Positions 17,588 through 25,835 of a DNA stretch of 64,000 nucleotides are shown here, piece after piece. The notes under the pieces are model-generated. The model ran no database searches and had not been told where the DNA came from. It saw only the letters and a program-made list of their open reading frames with translations. The stretch covers positions 992,001 through 1,056,000 of the forward strand of contig NZ_JAPDDT010000001.1 in assembly GCF_025950235.1 (NCBI RefSeq), read 5' to 3'. Each line of letters opens with the position of its first letter. Position 1 is the first letter of the stretch. Source of the stretch: Luteolibacter arcticus. GTDB lineage: Bacteria > Verrucomicrobiota > Verrucomicrobiia > Verrucomicrobiales > Akkermansiaceae. Made by a program: the position numbers and the translations under genes.

Positions 17588-18199
17588 ATGAAATCACGCC
17601 TCGCACTTTACCCGCTCGCCGCTTGCATCGCCTTCACTCAGGTAAGTTGTGTCGTCGGCACCCGTGAGATCGCGATCGACGTCCCGCAAGGAAGTCGCCC
17701 CGGCGGACGCGGTGCGGCAACGATCGGCAAGGTCAGCGACTCCCGCCAATTCCAGAACAATCCCACCGATCCTTCGACTCCCTCGGTCGATGGAGATGCC
17801 TCGTCCATGAGCGCCGCGCAACGGAGCCGCTATGTCGGCCGCCAGCGGAACACTTATGGCAAGGGCATGGGCGATGTCGCTCTGGGCGGCTCGGCCACCG
17901 TGCCGGAGAAGGCCAAGGAGATCGTCGCGGAGGCACTGTCCCGCGAAGGCTACCAGGTTGGCAACGGAGGCAACTCCGTCAGCGTGGATGTGAAGAAATT
18001 CTGGGGCTGGATGACCCCCGGCATGTGGGCCATCTCCCTGGAAGCCCGGATCGAAACCGTCGTCACCGTCGGCGGCAAGAGCGTGCGCGCAGAGGGCTAC
18101 GGAAAGAATCTCTGCCAGACCGCCACCTCCGGCAATTGGGAGGAAGCCTACCGGCGCGCCGTGGAAGACTTGATCTCCAAGATCCAAGCCAAGCTCTGA
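17588..18199 (+). CDS. Probable lipoprotein, YajG-like
   Basis: A 203-aa protein beginning at ATG 17588. The N-terminus (LALYPLAACIAFTQVSC) ends in VSC, a weak lipobox with Gln at -3. Downstream VPEKAKEIVAEALSREGYQV and the C-terminal helix WEEAYRRAVEDLISKIQAKL resemble the YajG group of uncharacterised lipoproteins. A longer start at 17543 adds 15 residues without signal character. A strong hairpin lies just after the stop. Confidence 0.7.
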   Translation: MKSRLALYPLAACIAFTQVSCVVGTREIAIDVPQGSRPGGRGAATIGKVSDSRQFQNNPTDPSTPSVDGDASSMSAAQRSRYVGRQRNTYGKGMGDVALGGSATVPEKAKEIVAEALSREGYQVGNGGNSVSVDVKKFWGWMTPGMWAISLEARIETVVTVGGKSVRAEGYGKNLCQTATSGNWEEAYRRAVEDLISKIQAKL

Positions 18200-18220
18200 G
18201 TCATTTCGAAGGACAACTCG

Positions 18221-18256
18221 CGAGGCGTCCCGCAGGTCTTCTGCGGCGACGCCTCG
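18221..18256. terminator. Hairpin between convergent lipoprotein genes
   Basis: Inverted repeat with a 9-bp outer stem (cgaggcgtc / gacgcctcg), an asymmetric bulge, a 5-bp inner stem (cgcag / ctgcg) and a 5-nt loop. It sits between the 18199 stop and the 18294 stop of convergent genes, the place for a bidirectional terminator, but there is no T tract on either strand, so it may act only as an mRNA 3' stabiliser. Confidence 0.4.
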
Positions 18257-18293
18257 TCGATGCCTTGCAGACGGCCGTAGAACGGCGACGCTC

Positions 18294-19865
18294 TCACCAA
18301 TTCGCGTGATCCGGAATGGCGTGGTCAGGATCGCTGCAGGTGCAGGCCAGCTTTCCGATCGCCGGAATGCCCTTCGCGTAGGTATAGGTCGCCCCGGGGA
18401 TGCAGAGCGGGCGCGCATCGAGATGATTGCCGAAGATCTGGTCCCACGGAATCGGCGTGCCGGGCTTGAGCTCATTCATGTTCTGATGGGCGCGCACGGC
18501 CTGCTGGACATTGCGGCAGTTGATGACGCACGCAGCGCGGTCGGAGCCCTTCTTCCACGCCCGGGCACCGACGAACAGGGTGCTGGTGGCGGTGAGCACG
18601 GGCAAGGTCGATCCGAGATCCATCTCCGCGGCAAAGGGGAGCTCGGCGGTGAAAGCGGTGCCGTCCTTCTCATGCGCCACGCACAGCGAATACGAGCGCG
18701 GCTGTAGATACTCCGTCGCCTTCACGATGAACTCGGCACCCTCCTCCTTGCTCTGCTTGGCCGCCTGACGGATCAGCCAACCCAGCACCACCGGCACTTG
18801 CGGGGAGGCGTAGACCAGCAGATTGCCTCCCTGCGGGAAATGATTGGTGGCGGCCTGGTACTCCTTCCAACCGGCAAGCTTCATCGCGGCGGTGTCCACG
18901 AACTTGAGATAGTCACTCCGGCTGGCAACCGTGACCGTGCCGGCGTCATCGAAAAGCACCAGGCCTTTGGTCTCCATGCCGATCGCTGGCAGCGGAAGCT
19001 CCCAACCCTTGCGAGTGCCGATCGCGGAAGGCTTGCCGAGAGCTTTCTCAATCTCTGGAAGCAACATCGTGAGAAGATCCTTTCCGCCATCGATGCGAAG
19101 GAAGTAGTCCACCGGCTTCGGCACCACCGGCTTGTCCGCCCATGAGGAAACGTCCACGGCCAGGATCACGTGGAGGTTGGCCTTTTCCATGAGCCCCTGA
19201 ACCGTATAGCCAGTCGGCGCTTTCACCTCCAAGAACTGGCCGGCGGCGGCGGGATTGCCGGCAGCCGTGCAGATCCGGGTGATCAGCTCCGGTAGAAATG
19301 ACGCATCCAGACGGGTTTCCACCACCAGGTCAGTGGCAGCAGGAATCAGCGCGGGACTCTGGAAAGGGAAAGGCTCCTTACCCACCAGCCTGGAAAGGCC
19401 CTGAGGTCCATCCGGCAGGTAGTCGTATCCGCGCATCAACCACGCATCATCATCCTTGATCACACTTCGGCCGGAGGCAGCGGCCGCCGCGAGACCGGAG
19501 GCATCGACCATCGCCGCGGGATTGATGCTCGCTTGGACCTGCCGATCGGGCACCGCGGCGAGAACCGCTTTGAGCACCTCGATAAAGATATCCCGGCGGC
19601 CTTCGTGATCTTGGAACTGGATCATCTTCCCCCCGACATCGAGGCGGCCGATCACCTTGGCAAAGTGCGGTGAACCGCCATTTCCAGCCGTGGCAAAAGC
19701 CTCGCGCGATGTATCCAGATCGAGTTGCGGTTGCGTAGGAACCGTCTCGCTCGCCACCACCTCGGGAGACGCTGTCGCGCCCGCCGCGGATTTCAGCCGA
19801 TCACATCCGGACAAAAGGCTGGCGGCGAGGACGGCGGCAACCGCGGGACATTTTAAAAATATCAT
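18294..19865 (-). CDS. Lipoprotein with pseudopilin-like C-terminal domain
   Basis: A 523-aa protein with a strict lipobox (AAVLAASLLSGC, Cys at 21). Residues 22-430 are a beta/alpha region I cannot assign. From about 440 the sequence switches to a block much like the C-terminus of the phylum's type II secretion pseudopilins: a Cys-Arg-Asn-Val-Gln-Gln helix, a PIPWDQIFG turn, then PLCIPGATYTYAKG and ACTCSDPDHAIP. Normally that block follows a prepilin N-terminal helix; here there is none. Lipid anchoring plus a pilin-type cap is an unusual combination. The ATA second codon and TTA at codon 4 are atypical for the neighbourhood. Confidence 0.75.
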   Translation of the reverse strand: MIFLKCPAVAAVLAASLLSGCDRLKSAAGATASPEVVASETVPTQPQLDLDTSREAFATAGNGGSPHFAKVIGRLDVGGKMIQFQDHEGRRDIFIEVLKAVLAAVPDRQVQASINPAAMVDASGLAAAAASGRSVIKDDDAWLMRGYDYLPDGPQGLSRLVGKEPFPFQSPALIPAATDLVVETRLDASFLPELITRICTAAGNPAAAGQFLEVKAPTGYTVQGLMEKANLHVILAVDVSSWADKPVVPKPVDYFLRIDGGKDLLTMLLPEIEKALGKPSAIGTRKGWELPLPAIGMETKGLVLFDDAGTVTVASRSDYLKFVDTAAMKLAGWKEYQAATNHFPQGGNLLVYASPQVPVVLGWLIRQAAKQSKEEGAEFIVKATEYLQPRSYSLCVAHEKDGTAFTAELPFAAEMDLGSTLPVLTATSTLFVGARAWKKGSDRAACVINCRNVQQAVRAHQNMNELKPGTPIPWDQIFGNHLDARPLCIPGATYTYAKGIPAIGKLACTCSDPDHAIPDHANW

Positions 19866-20165
19866 GAACTCTTGATATTTTTACTTTTCCGCGGAGTCAA
19901 GCCATGTCCCCACGAGCTCCACTCTCTCCCACCAACATCGGACCTCTCAATTCACCATTCGCACGCGGGATATCGATCAGTAGCCGCCCCCATCCGACCC
20001 GCGTCCGAGGTCGGACAATCCCTGCAACTCGTGCATTTTACAGCTATCCAAACATTCATTAATTCCAAAATTTCAACTTGATTATTAGTAAATTTTAAAT
20101 AGATCCCGGGGCGCGGGTTCCCCACTTCCTCCCCACCCGCTGTTGCATTCACTCCACCCCAGAAC
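19866..20165. other. Divergent intergenic region, 300 bp
   Basis: Separates the lipoprotein gene (minus) from a PEP-CTERM gene (plus). Bases about 20040-20105 are markedly AT-rich against a GC-rich background, the likely promoter area for the plus-strand gene. I could not pick a convincing -35/-10 pair (TTGATT near 20078 has no well-spaced partner). No gene seen. Confidence 0.5.
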
Positions 20166-20873
20166 ATGAAAACGATCCCCCTTGCGGGTGCTCTGAAGGG
20201 CACCGCCATGGCCACGCTTGTCGCGTGCTCAGCCACCAATGCCGCCACGGTATTCACCGAGAACTTCCCAACGACGACCGTTCTCGCCGACAAACCGAAC
20301 TCCTACCTGGGCGGCTACTACGGCTCCCATCTGAGCTTCGGCGAATGGGTCCGCTCCGGTCCCACCATCACCTTGCCTTCCGAAAGCCTGCAGGTCTCCA
20401 GCGACAGCGGCTTCCGCAGCGCAGCGGTCCTGCTCTCCCCCACCCTTTTTCCATCGGCCGGGAACTACAAGGTGACCTTCGACATCACCACGTACTCTGG
20501 CGACGCGAATGACACTGCCACTGTGAGCGTGTGGTCAGGTTCCGGCTACGATCTCACCCATTCCAGCGGAAGCGCCCTCATCCTGAATTCACAGACCGGC
20601 CAGTTGCAGGCCTTGGGCAGCGCGTCATCAAGCCTGCTGGCCTCCTCCACCTATTCGGCCGCTGGCAACGCCATCACCCTGGATTTCAGCTACGATGGCT
20701 CTAGTACCATCGCACTCTTCTTCGCCGCGACCACCGGCGGCTATCCATTCCCTACCGTCCGCTACGACAACGTGAGCATCTCCAACGCCACTGTCGTGCC
20801 GGAGCCGACCGCTGTCGCGGTGCTGTCATTCGCCTTGGCTGGAGGGTTGCTCCGCCGCCGCCGCTCCGCCTGA
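20166..20873 (+). CDS. PEP-CTERM sorting-signal protein
   Basis: A 235-aa exported protein. Signal peptide (GTAMATLVACSATNAA) and a PEP-CTERM tail: VPEPTAVAVLSFALAGG followed by LLRRRR, i.e. VPEP, a membrane segment and a basic end. Such tails are cut by an exosortase, which is not in this window. The mature part is Ser/Thr/Gly-rich and beta-like (FTENFPTTTVL, YKVTFDITTYSG, FPTVRYDNVSISNATV), resembling the concanavalin-like PEP-CTERM proteins. Function unknown; surface or matrix protein by class. Confidence 0.85.
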   Translation: MKTIPLAGALKGTAMATLVACSATNAATVFTENFPTTTVLADKPNSYLGGYYGSHLSFGEWVRSGPTITLPSESLQVSSDSGFRSAAVLLSPTLFPSAGNYKVTFDITTYSGDANDTATVSVWSGSGYDLTHSSGSALILNSQTGQLQALGSASSSLLASSTYSAAGNAITLDFSYDGSSTIALFFAATTGGYPFPTVRYDNVSISNATVVPEPTAVAVLSFALAGGLLRRRRSA

Positions 20874-20899
20874 AACTAGGTCCGCAAGGGACGGCTCCA

Positions 20900-21934
20900 T
20901 CATACCTGGGCGATCCGCGCCTCGACGACGCTGACCGGCGATGCCGTGGGCACCACCCGCTTCAATTGCAGGCCGGCCTTGGCAAGGAGCGCGGCGTATT
21001 CCGGTTCCGTGCGTTCCTGTCCGCCCGGGCCGACGAGCATCATCATGTCGAGCATCTTGCCAGGATGGGGAGTATTCCCGGCAGGCAAAACCATTTCGAT
21101 GAGCAGCAAGCGGCTGCCAGGATGCATCGCGCGGCGACAGTGACCGAGGATCGTGAGGCACTGCTCCTCCGACCAATCGTGAATGATGTGTGAGAGCAGA
21201 TACGCATCAGCACCGGCCGGGACGTCGTCGAAGAAACTGCCGGATTCAATCAGGATCCGATCCGTCAGCCCCCGCGCCGCGATCAGCGCGGGAGCGTCGA
21301 GAACCACATGGGGAAGATCATAGAGAACGCCCTGTGAGTTGGGATAGCGCTGGAGGATCGTGGTGAGCAAATCTCCCGTTGCGCCGCCGATGTCCACGAT
21401 CGTCCCCAGCCCGCTGAAATCATACGCCGCGATCACCGCCGGGGGTTCGCCACCGTGGATGCCGACCATGGTCTCGCTGAATAGCGAGGCCTCTTCCGGC
21501 CGCTGAGCCAGCCAATCGAAGATCGGCATGCCGAACAGCTTTTCGAAGCCGCTTTCCCCGGTCGCCAGTGAATGCGGCAACTGCGCGAATCCCTGTACCC
21601 ACGACTCGCTCGCCACCGTCAGGATCGTGGCCCGTGCCGCGCCCGGCGCACCGGTCTTGAGCGCTTCACCGAGCGGCGTCAGTGCGAACCTGCTGCTTCC
21701 ATCTTCTTCGAGAATGCCGAGGCTCGCGAGCGTGCGCATCAGCCGATAAAGCGATGGCGCATGGGTGCCGGTTGCCTCCGCCAATGCCACTGCGCCTTGC
21801 GGTCCTCCGGCCAGATGATCGGCGATTCCCAGCTTCGCGGCGGCATGCACCACGTGGGACACCCAGTGGGCCATCGCCATCTGGACGAGTTGCGCGTGAG
21901 GAGGTGGGGCGTCGCTTTGTTGGGGGACGTTCAT
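20900..21934 (-). CDS. O-methyltransferase family protein (first paralogue)
   Basis: A 344-aa SAM-dependent methyltransferase of the acetylserotonin/hydroxyindole O-methyltransferase type. A winged-helix dimerisation N-terminus (HVVHAAAKLGIADHLAGG, SLYRLMRTLASLGILEED) is followed by the SAM-binding VDIGGATGDLLTTIL, the acidic loop GVLYDLPHVV, and SHIIHDWSEEQCLTILGHCR, where HDW carries the catalytic His. The C-terminal strand VLPAGNTPHPGKMLDMMML fits. A second paralogue lies at 32568-33614. The substrate is unknown; no other biosynthetic genes are adjacent. Confidence 0.88.
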   Translation of the reverse strand: MNVPQQSDAPPPHAQLVQMAMAHWVSHVVHAAAKLGIADHLAGGPQGAVALAEATGTHAPSLYRLMRTLASLGILEEDGSSRFALTPLGEALKTGAPGAARATILTVASESWVQGFAQLPHSLATGESGFEKLFGMPIFDWLAQRPEEASLFSETMVGIHGGEPPAVIAAYDFSGLGTIVDIGGATGDLLTTILQRYPNSQGVLYDLPHVVLDAPALIAARGLTDRILIESGSFFDDVPAGADAYLLSHIIHDWSEEQCLTILGHCRRAMHPGSRLLLIEMVLPAGNTPHPGKMLDMMMLVGPGGQERTEPEYAALLAKAGLQLKRVVPTASPVSVVEARIAQV

Positions 21935-22004
21935 GCGGGTCGCATTCTAAAAAGCGGTGATCGAAATTGGCGAGCTTTCAGATGCAGGGGTCTTGCCTGC
22001 CCAA

Positions 22005-22041
22005 ACAAAAAGAAGCCACTCCCCGCAGGGAATGGCTTCTT
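22005..22041 (-). terminator. Rho-independent terminator of the beta-barrel gene
   Basis: On the minus strand, 20 bp after the 22062 stop: a 14-bp stem with one mismatch (arms 22010-22023 and 22028-22041), a 4-nt loop, and the run CTTTTTG after it. A textbook intrinsic terminator for the outer membrane protein gene. Confidence 0.85.
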
Positions 22042-22061
22042 CGCCGAATACCAAATACCGG

Positions 22062-22658
22062 TTAGAAATTGAACCGGATGCCAGCACCCACGCCGACGTC
22101 GTCGAGATCATCGATGTTCGCGCCGAACAGGCTGATGTCGTCCATCCACAAATAACGCGCGCCCGCGTAAATTTCGAAGTTCGGTGTGACGTTGTACACC
22201 AGGCCGGCGAAGGCCTGCGCGGTGAAAACCCACTCGTCATCGCTCACCAAACCTGCACTGACGTCCACGCTCGAAGCGCCGAGGCCAGCACCGACGTAAA
22301 GGCCGAAGGCGTCGGTGAACATGTACTCATACTTGTAGTTGAGAGTGATCGGCACGATGTCCACATCCGCAGAAACAAAGGGAAGCAAGAAGGATGGTTC
22401 TTGCTCCTGACCCAGCCAACCCGATTCCAGGAACAAGGAAGATCCATTGCCAAAATCATAGCCGAGGTGGGCGTTGTAGAACGGCTCTTCCGAATCGACC
22501 ATGTAGTCGACCCCGCCGCCCAAGTACCAGCCTTGATGCTGGGTCGTCGTCATCGGCGCCTGATAGGACTGTGTAGTGGTGGTTTCGGCTTCGCCCGCTT
22601 GGAGTCCAGACGGGACGGCGAGGGCGAGGGTCGTTGCGAGCAGTGTGTGGTATTTCAT
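22062..22658 (-). CDS. Outer membrane beta-barrel protein
   Basis: A 198-aa protein with signal peptide (TLLATTLALAVPSGLQA), then a Thr/Gln linker and alternating strands (GWYLGGGVDYMVDSEEPF, LFLESGWLGQE, PITLNYKYEYMFTDAFGLY, FEIYAGARYLWMDD) ending in GVGAGIRFNF, a C-terminal aromatic residue as in barrel assembly signals. Size and pattern suggest an eight-stranded OmpW/OmpA-type barrel. It has its own terminator and an operator-like inverted repeat upstream, so it is probably a single-gene unit with regulated expression. Confidence 0.82.
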   Translation of the reverse strand: MKYHTLLATTLALAVPSGLQAGEAETTTTQSYQAPMTTTQHQGWYLGGGVDYMVDSEEPFYNAHLGYDFGNGSSLFLESGWLGQEQEPSFLLPFVSADVDIVPITLNYKYEYMFTDAFGLYVGAGLGASSVDVSAGLVSDDEWVFTAQAFAGLVYNVTPNFEIYAGARYLWMDDISLFGANIDDLDDVGVGAGIRFNF

Positions 22659-22741
22659 AGCATTGGTTACTTTTAGGAGATTGTTTATTTCGTCAAGTTG
22701 TGATGCAAGCGCTTTGCGTCATCATGTGCAAAATGCAAGTT

Positions 22742-22757
22742 TTACATCAAAATGTAA
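22742..22757. promoter_or_regulatory. Operator-like inverted repeat upstream of the barrel gene
   Basis: Perfect palindrome TTACAT-caaa-ATGTAA, 84-99 bp before the ATG at 22658, in a notably AT-rich stretch. Spacing and symmetry suit a dimeric repressor or activator. A second near-palindrome, AAGCGCTT, lies at about 22707-22714, and TTGACG at 22691-22696 (minus) could be a -35 element. Which regulator binds is not known. Confidence 0.45.
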
Positions 22758-22895
22758 TCCTATGCAAATCGCACTTATTCCTTAACGCAATTGCGGCTCT
22801 AAACTGATAATAAGTCACCCATGGCACCCACTCGGGCGGCTGGGTGGACCCAAGAGCCCGACCGGCTGGAGGCCAACCGGTCTCATTCCGGGCAT

Positions 22896-23378
22896 TCATT
22901 CGTCCACCACGATCCTCACCGACGGAATTTGAATCGAGTCCACTACCTTGTAGCTCTTGTCGACGGCAATGACGTTGCCACCGGCCACGTAGTAGCGCAC
23001 CTCAGCGGGCGGCGCTGGAAGGACGCCGACGAGATCCGAGGGAGCTTCCACCAGATAAGGGCGTTCCTTTTCCGTGATCACCACGCCGCGAGCGATCGTC
23101 TTGGTTCGCCATGTCGCCGGCATCTCCTTTACCCTGACCTTGGTCACCCATGCCGGCGGCAGTCCGTATTGAGCCGATTTGTGGGGCTCGAAATACTTCA
23201 CCACCTTGGTTCGCGCTTCCGGCGAGAAGGTCGTCGTGGTTGTCGTCGTCTTCTCGGTAACGGACCCGTCGGCGTGCTCCTGCACCTCGGTCGTCTCCCG
23301 CGTCTCCGTCACTTGGGCCGAAAGCGGGATGATCGATCCCAAGGCGGCCACTCCCATCGCAGCGAATGTTGTTTTCAT
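22896..23378 (-). CDS. Small periplasmic protein, RcnB/DUF1236-like
   Basis: A 160-aa protein with signal peptide (AAMGVAALGSIIPLSA). After an acidic, Thr-rich segment (TTEVQEHADG to an extended Thr run) come basic and aromatic stretches, then the closing block PAEVRYYVAGGNVIAVDKSY and VVDSIQIPSVRIVVDE. This 'Tyr-Tyr-Val-x-Gly ... Val-Ile' ending recalls small RcnB- or DUF1236-type periplasmic proteins; the similarity is by eye. No neighbours on the same transcript. Function unknown. Confidence 0.65.
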   Translation of the reverse strand: MKTTFAAMGVAALGSIIPLSAQVTETRETTEVQEHADGSVTEKTTTTTTTFSPEARTKVVKYFEPHKSAQYGLPPAWVTKVRVKEMPATWRTKTIARGVVITEKERPYLVEAPSDLVGVLPAPPAEVRYYVAGGNVIAVDKSYKVVDSIQIPSVRIVVDE

Positions 23379-23786
23379 GGTTGTCGGTATCGTTCGGTTC
23401 TCCGGCCTGAATCGCGTGCCACTGCTGAACCGGCGCGGACGGGCAGGCCTTTTGCAGAACCCATGCCTCGCAGATTCGCCTCACCTGGCTGCCCGCGGAA
23501 TGCTTCGTAAACCGCTGAAATTCCTGAACCTTGAAGGATCCGGGAGATCGCATGAGTAGCGCTCGCCGACTTTCTGGCTCTGGTCCCAAGGCAACCGCGC
23601 AAATCAAATTGCAGAGCCTGGTTGCAAATTGAGATGGATCTTATCGCCTCGGGAGCAGGCAGGCCGACCGCTTCCACTGATCTGGAATTTGACATCCCGA
23701 TGGATGGATTTTTTGATTACGATCCATGGAAGCCCCCGCGTCAAACAGCAGCAGTTCACGCGACGGCGCCCTACCTCCCCTCCGCC
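23379..23786. other. Divergent intergenic region, 408 bp
   Basis: Lies between the RcnB-like gene (minus) and the four-repeat protein gene (plus). Open frames here look like codon-bias shadows. A 6-bp inverted repeat (ATGGAT / ATCCAT, about 23702-23729) around a T run and a short direct repeat caaattg near 23605-23630 are the only structure I noticed. Presumably holds two promoters. Confidence 0.4.
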
Positions 23787-25715
23787 ATGAAAGCCTGTCC
23801 GCTCTTGTTTTTGGTCCTCTCGGCCCGCTGTTTCGGCGGCACCCTTTTGATCGAGCCCGAAGCTCTCCCGGACCTCATCGAGCATGAGATCCTTCCCGAC
23901 GCCGTCATCGACCGCGGCTTCTACCCTGCTCACGCGCCACCCGGCGTCTATACCCAGCAGCAGATCGATGCCGCGCTCGCCGGCCTTGCTCCCATGGAAA
24001 AGGGCATCCTTTGGTCCAGTACGGAACACCGGAGCGTCGGCGACACGCTGGCCTCGACCACCACGGTGGTGGATCCGAATGGAGCGCTCCACGGCGTGGA
24101 CTTCACCGGCGATCCTTTCGATCATGAAAGTTGGCTCGTCCCCGGTGCTCCGGATCTCACGGTCGATGTTCGCCATTGGTCCACCCGCCTGCGAACCAGC
24201 CGCAACTTCACCGAACGGGAATATGTCCTCAAGCCACGGGCTGGCTCCGGGGGACCCATCGGCTCGACCGTGGACATCAGTAGCTGGACCCAAACACTTG
24301 CCACCGACCTCGTCGAAGCTGCCGCGCCGGTCCTGAAATATAGCCCCTCCACCGTTCCCTTCTTCATTCCCACGGAGCTGGTCCAGCAGGCACTCGCAGG
24401 AGCCACGCCCGGGCAGGAGGTTCCGCTCGCCACCGGCTATGGCGTCCTGCCGCTCGGCATCGGAGAAGGCGAAACCACGGAGACGGTTTACGCCTACGAC
24501 GTGGAGTTGTTCGTGGACTACATCGGGGACCCTGACGACTATTTCACGTGGATCGCCATTGGCGACAGCAGTATTCAGGTCTCCGCTCACTTGATCACGG
24601 AACAAGGTCAGCGCTTCCTCGATCAATCCACGGAGTATCGGCTGGTCGTGCCGGACGGGACCGGACAGATCATCCAGAATCCCAAGATCACCGTCGTCAC
24701 CGAGGTAACCGATACCACGGGAACCTGGGACAAGAACTACTTCACCCCCGGCAATGTCCCGCCCGAAGTCGAACCCTCAGACGCCGCCGTGCTGGCGACC
24801 AAGGTGACGGCAGGCACGGCCGGCATGGCCCTGCATACGACGGTGGACACACCCGGCACTACCGAGCGCACGGTCGTGGAAAGCATCGATGCCCACGGTG
24901 CCGTCGCCGGCGTCGATTACTCAGGCAACCCGGCCAATCCCGCGACGTGGACCGCCCTGACCCCGAATGATGTCGTAGCGGACCGTTTGGAAACCGTCAC
25001 GCTGACAACCGGAACAGAAGCGGAGCATCGCGTGCACGTCCTCTACCGGGAAGCATCGAGCGATCCAGGGCAGACCGGCCAATTGCACCGCGTGGAGAAT
25101 GCCGTGGTCGGGCGCGACATCGTGCGGGTGACCCGGCGTTACCTGAACCGTCCCCTTGATCTGGAAGAAGACCTTCCCGAAGGCCTCAGCCCGCATGATA
25201 TCCAGCAGGCTCTTGCGTGGGCCGATCCCGGCGAGACGGTCGTCGCTGGCCAGACCCGCGTGCGCACCCTCCGCTCCACGCAGACCACCCCGCTGCCGGA
25301 CATCATCGACACCAACGGCTGGACCTACGGCACCGATTTCACCGGCGATCCCGGCGACATGAACACGTGGCAAGCAGCGGGTCCCAGCGATGTCTATATC
25401 GACATTTACCATCCGGTGAGCCGCACCCGGGACTACGATGAGGTGGTCACCAATCACCTCGTCATCGCCCCGAACTCCCCACCAGTAAACCAGCCGGCCC
25501 TCACGGTGCTCTCAACCGATCCCGGTCCGCCCCGTGGCCTGCACGTGACGTGGAGTCCGCCCTTCGGAATGGAGTTCGAGGTGGAGACGAGCAATGACCT
25601 CAGCCTCTTCACGCCGGTGCCCGGACTCTACAAGGCCGATGGCCGGCAACTCCGCCACAGCGGCTTCTTCAGCCCGGCCCAGCCCGCGGGGTTCCTGCGG
25701 GTCAAGCGACGGTGA
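23787..25715 (+). CDS. Exported protein with four internal repeats
   Basis: A 642-aa protein starting at ATG 23787 with a short signal peptide (CPLLFLVLSARCFGG). Four degenerate repeats of about 137 residues run through 55-560. Each has a helix-like opener (IDAALAGLAP, VQQALAGATP, VLATKVTAGT, IQQALAWADP near 60, 199, 335, 472) and a motif VDFTGDPxDxxTW or close variant (at 104, 243, 376, 516), followed by a D/E-V strand pair. The C-terminus (FEVETSNDLSLFTPVPG ... GFLRVKRR) is the beta-rich tail shared by other large exported proteins here. I recognise no known domain in the repeats. Confidence 0.8.
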   Translation: MKACPLLFLVLSARCFGGTLLIEPEALPDLIEHEILPDAVIDRGFYPAHAPPGVYTQQQIDAALAGLAPMEKGILWSSTEHRSVGDTLASTTTVVDPNGALHGVDFTGDPFDHESWLVPGAPDLTVDVRHWSTRLRTSRNFTEREYVLKPRAGSGGPIGSTVDISSWTQTLATDLVEAAAPVLKYSPSTVPFFIPTELVQQALAGATPGQEVPLATGYGVLPLGIGEGETTETVYAYDVELFVDYIGDPDDYFTWIAIGDSSIQVSAHLITEQGQRFLDQSTEYRLVVPDGTGQIIQNPKITVVTEVTDTTGTWDKNYFTPGNVPPEVEPSDAAVLATKVTAGTAGMALHTTVDTPGTTERTVVESIDAHGAVAGVDYSGNPANPATWTALTPNDVVADRLETVTLTTGTEAEHRVHVLYREASSDPGQTGQLHRVENAVVGRDIVRVTRRYLNRPLDLEEDLPEGLSPHDIQQALAWADPGETVVAGQTRVRTLRSTQTTPLPDIIDTNGWTYGTDFTGDPGDMNTWQAAGPSDVYIDIYHPVSRTRDYDEVVTNHLVIAPNSPPVNQPALTVLSTDPGPPRGLHVTWSPPFGMEFEVETSNDLSLFTPVPGLYKADGRQLRHSGFFSPAQPAGFLRVKRR

Positions 25716-25835
25716 CCCGGAGCCCGCGGACCCAGCCATCACCCTGCCGGATACCCCCGTTCCAAAAAGTCGATTGGGCGAAACGGCCGGGATCGTGAAG
25801 AGTGCCGGGGTCAAACCGCCGTCCGGACCCTCGTC

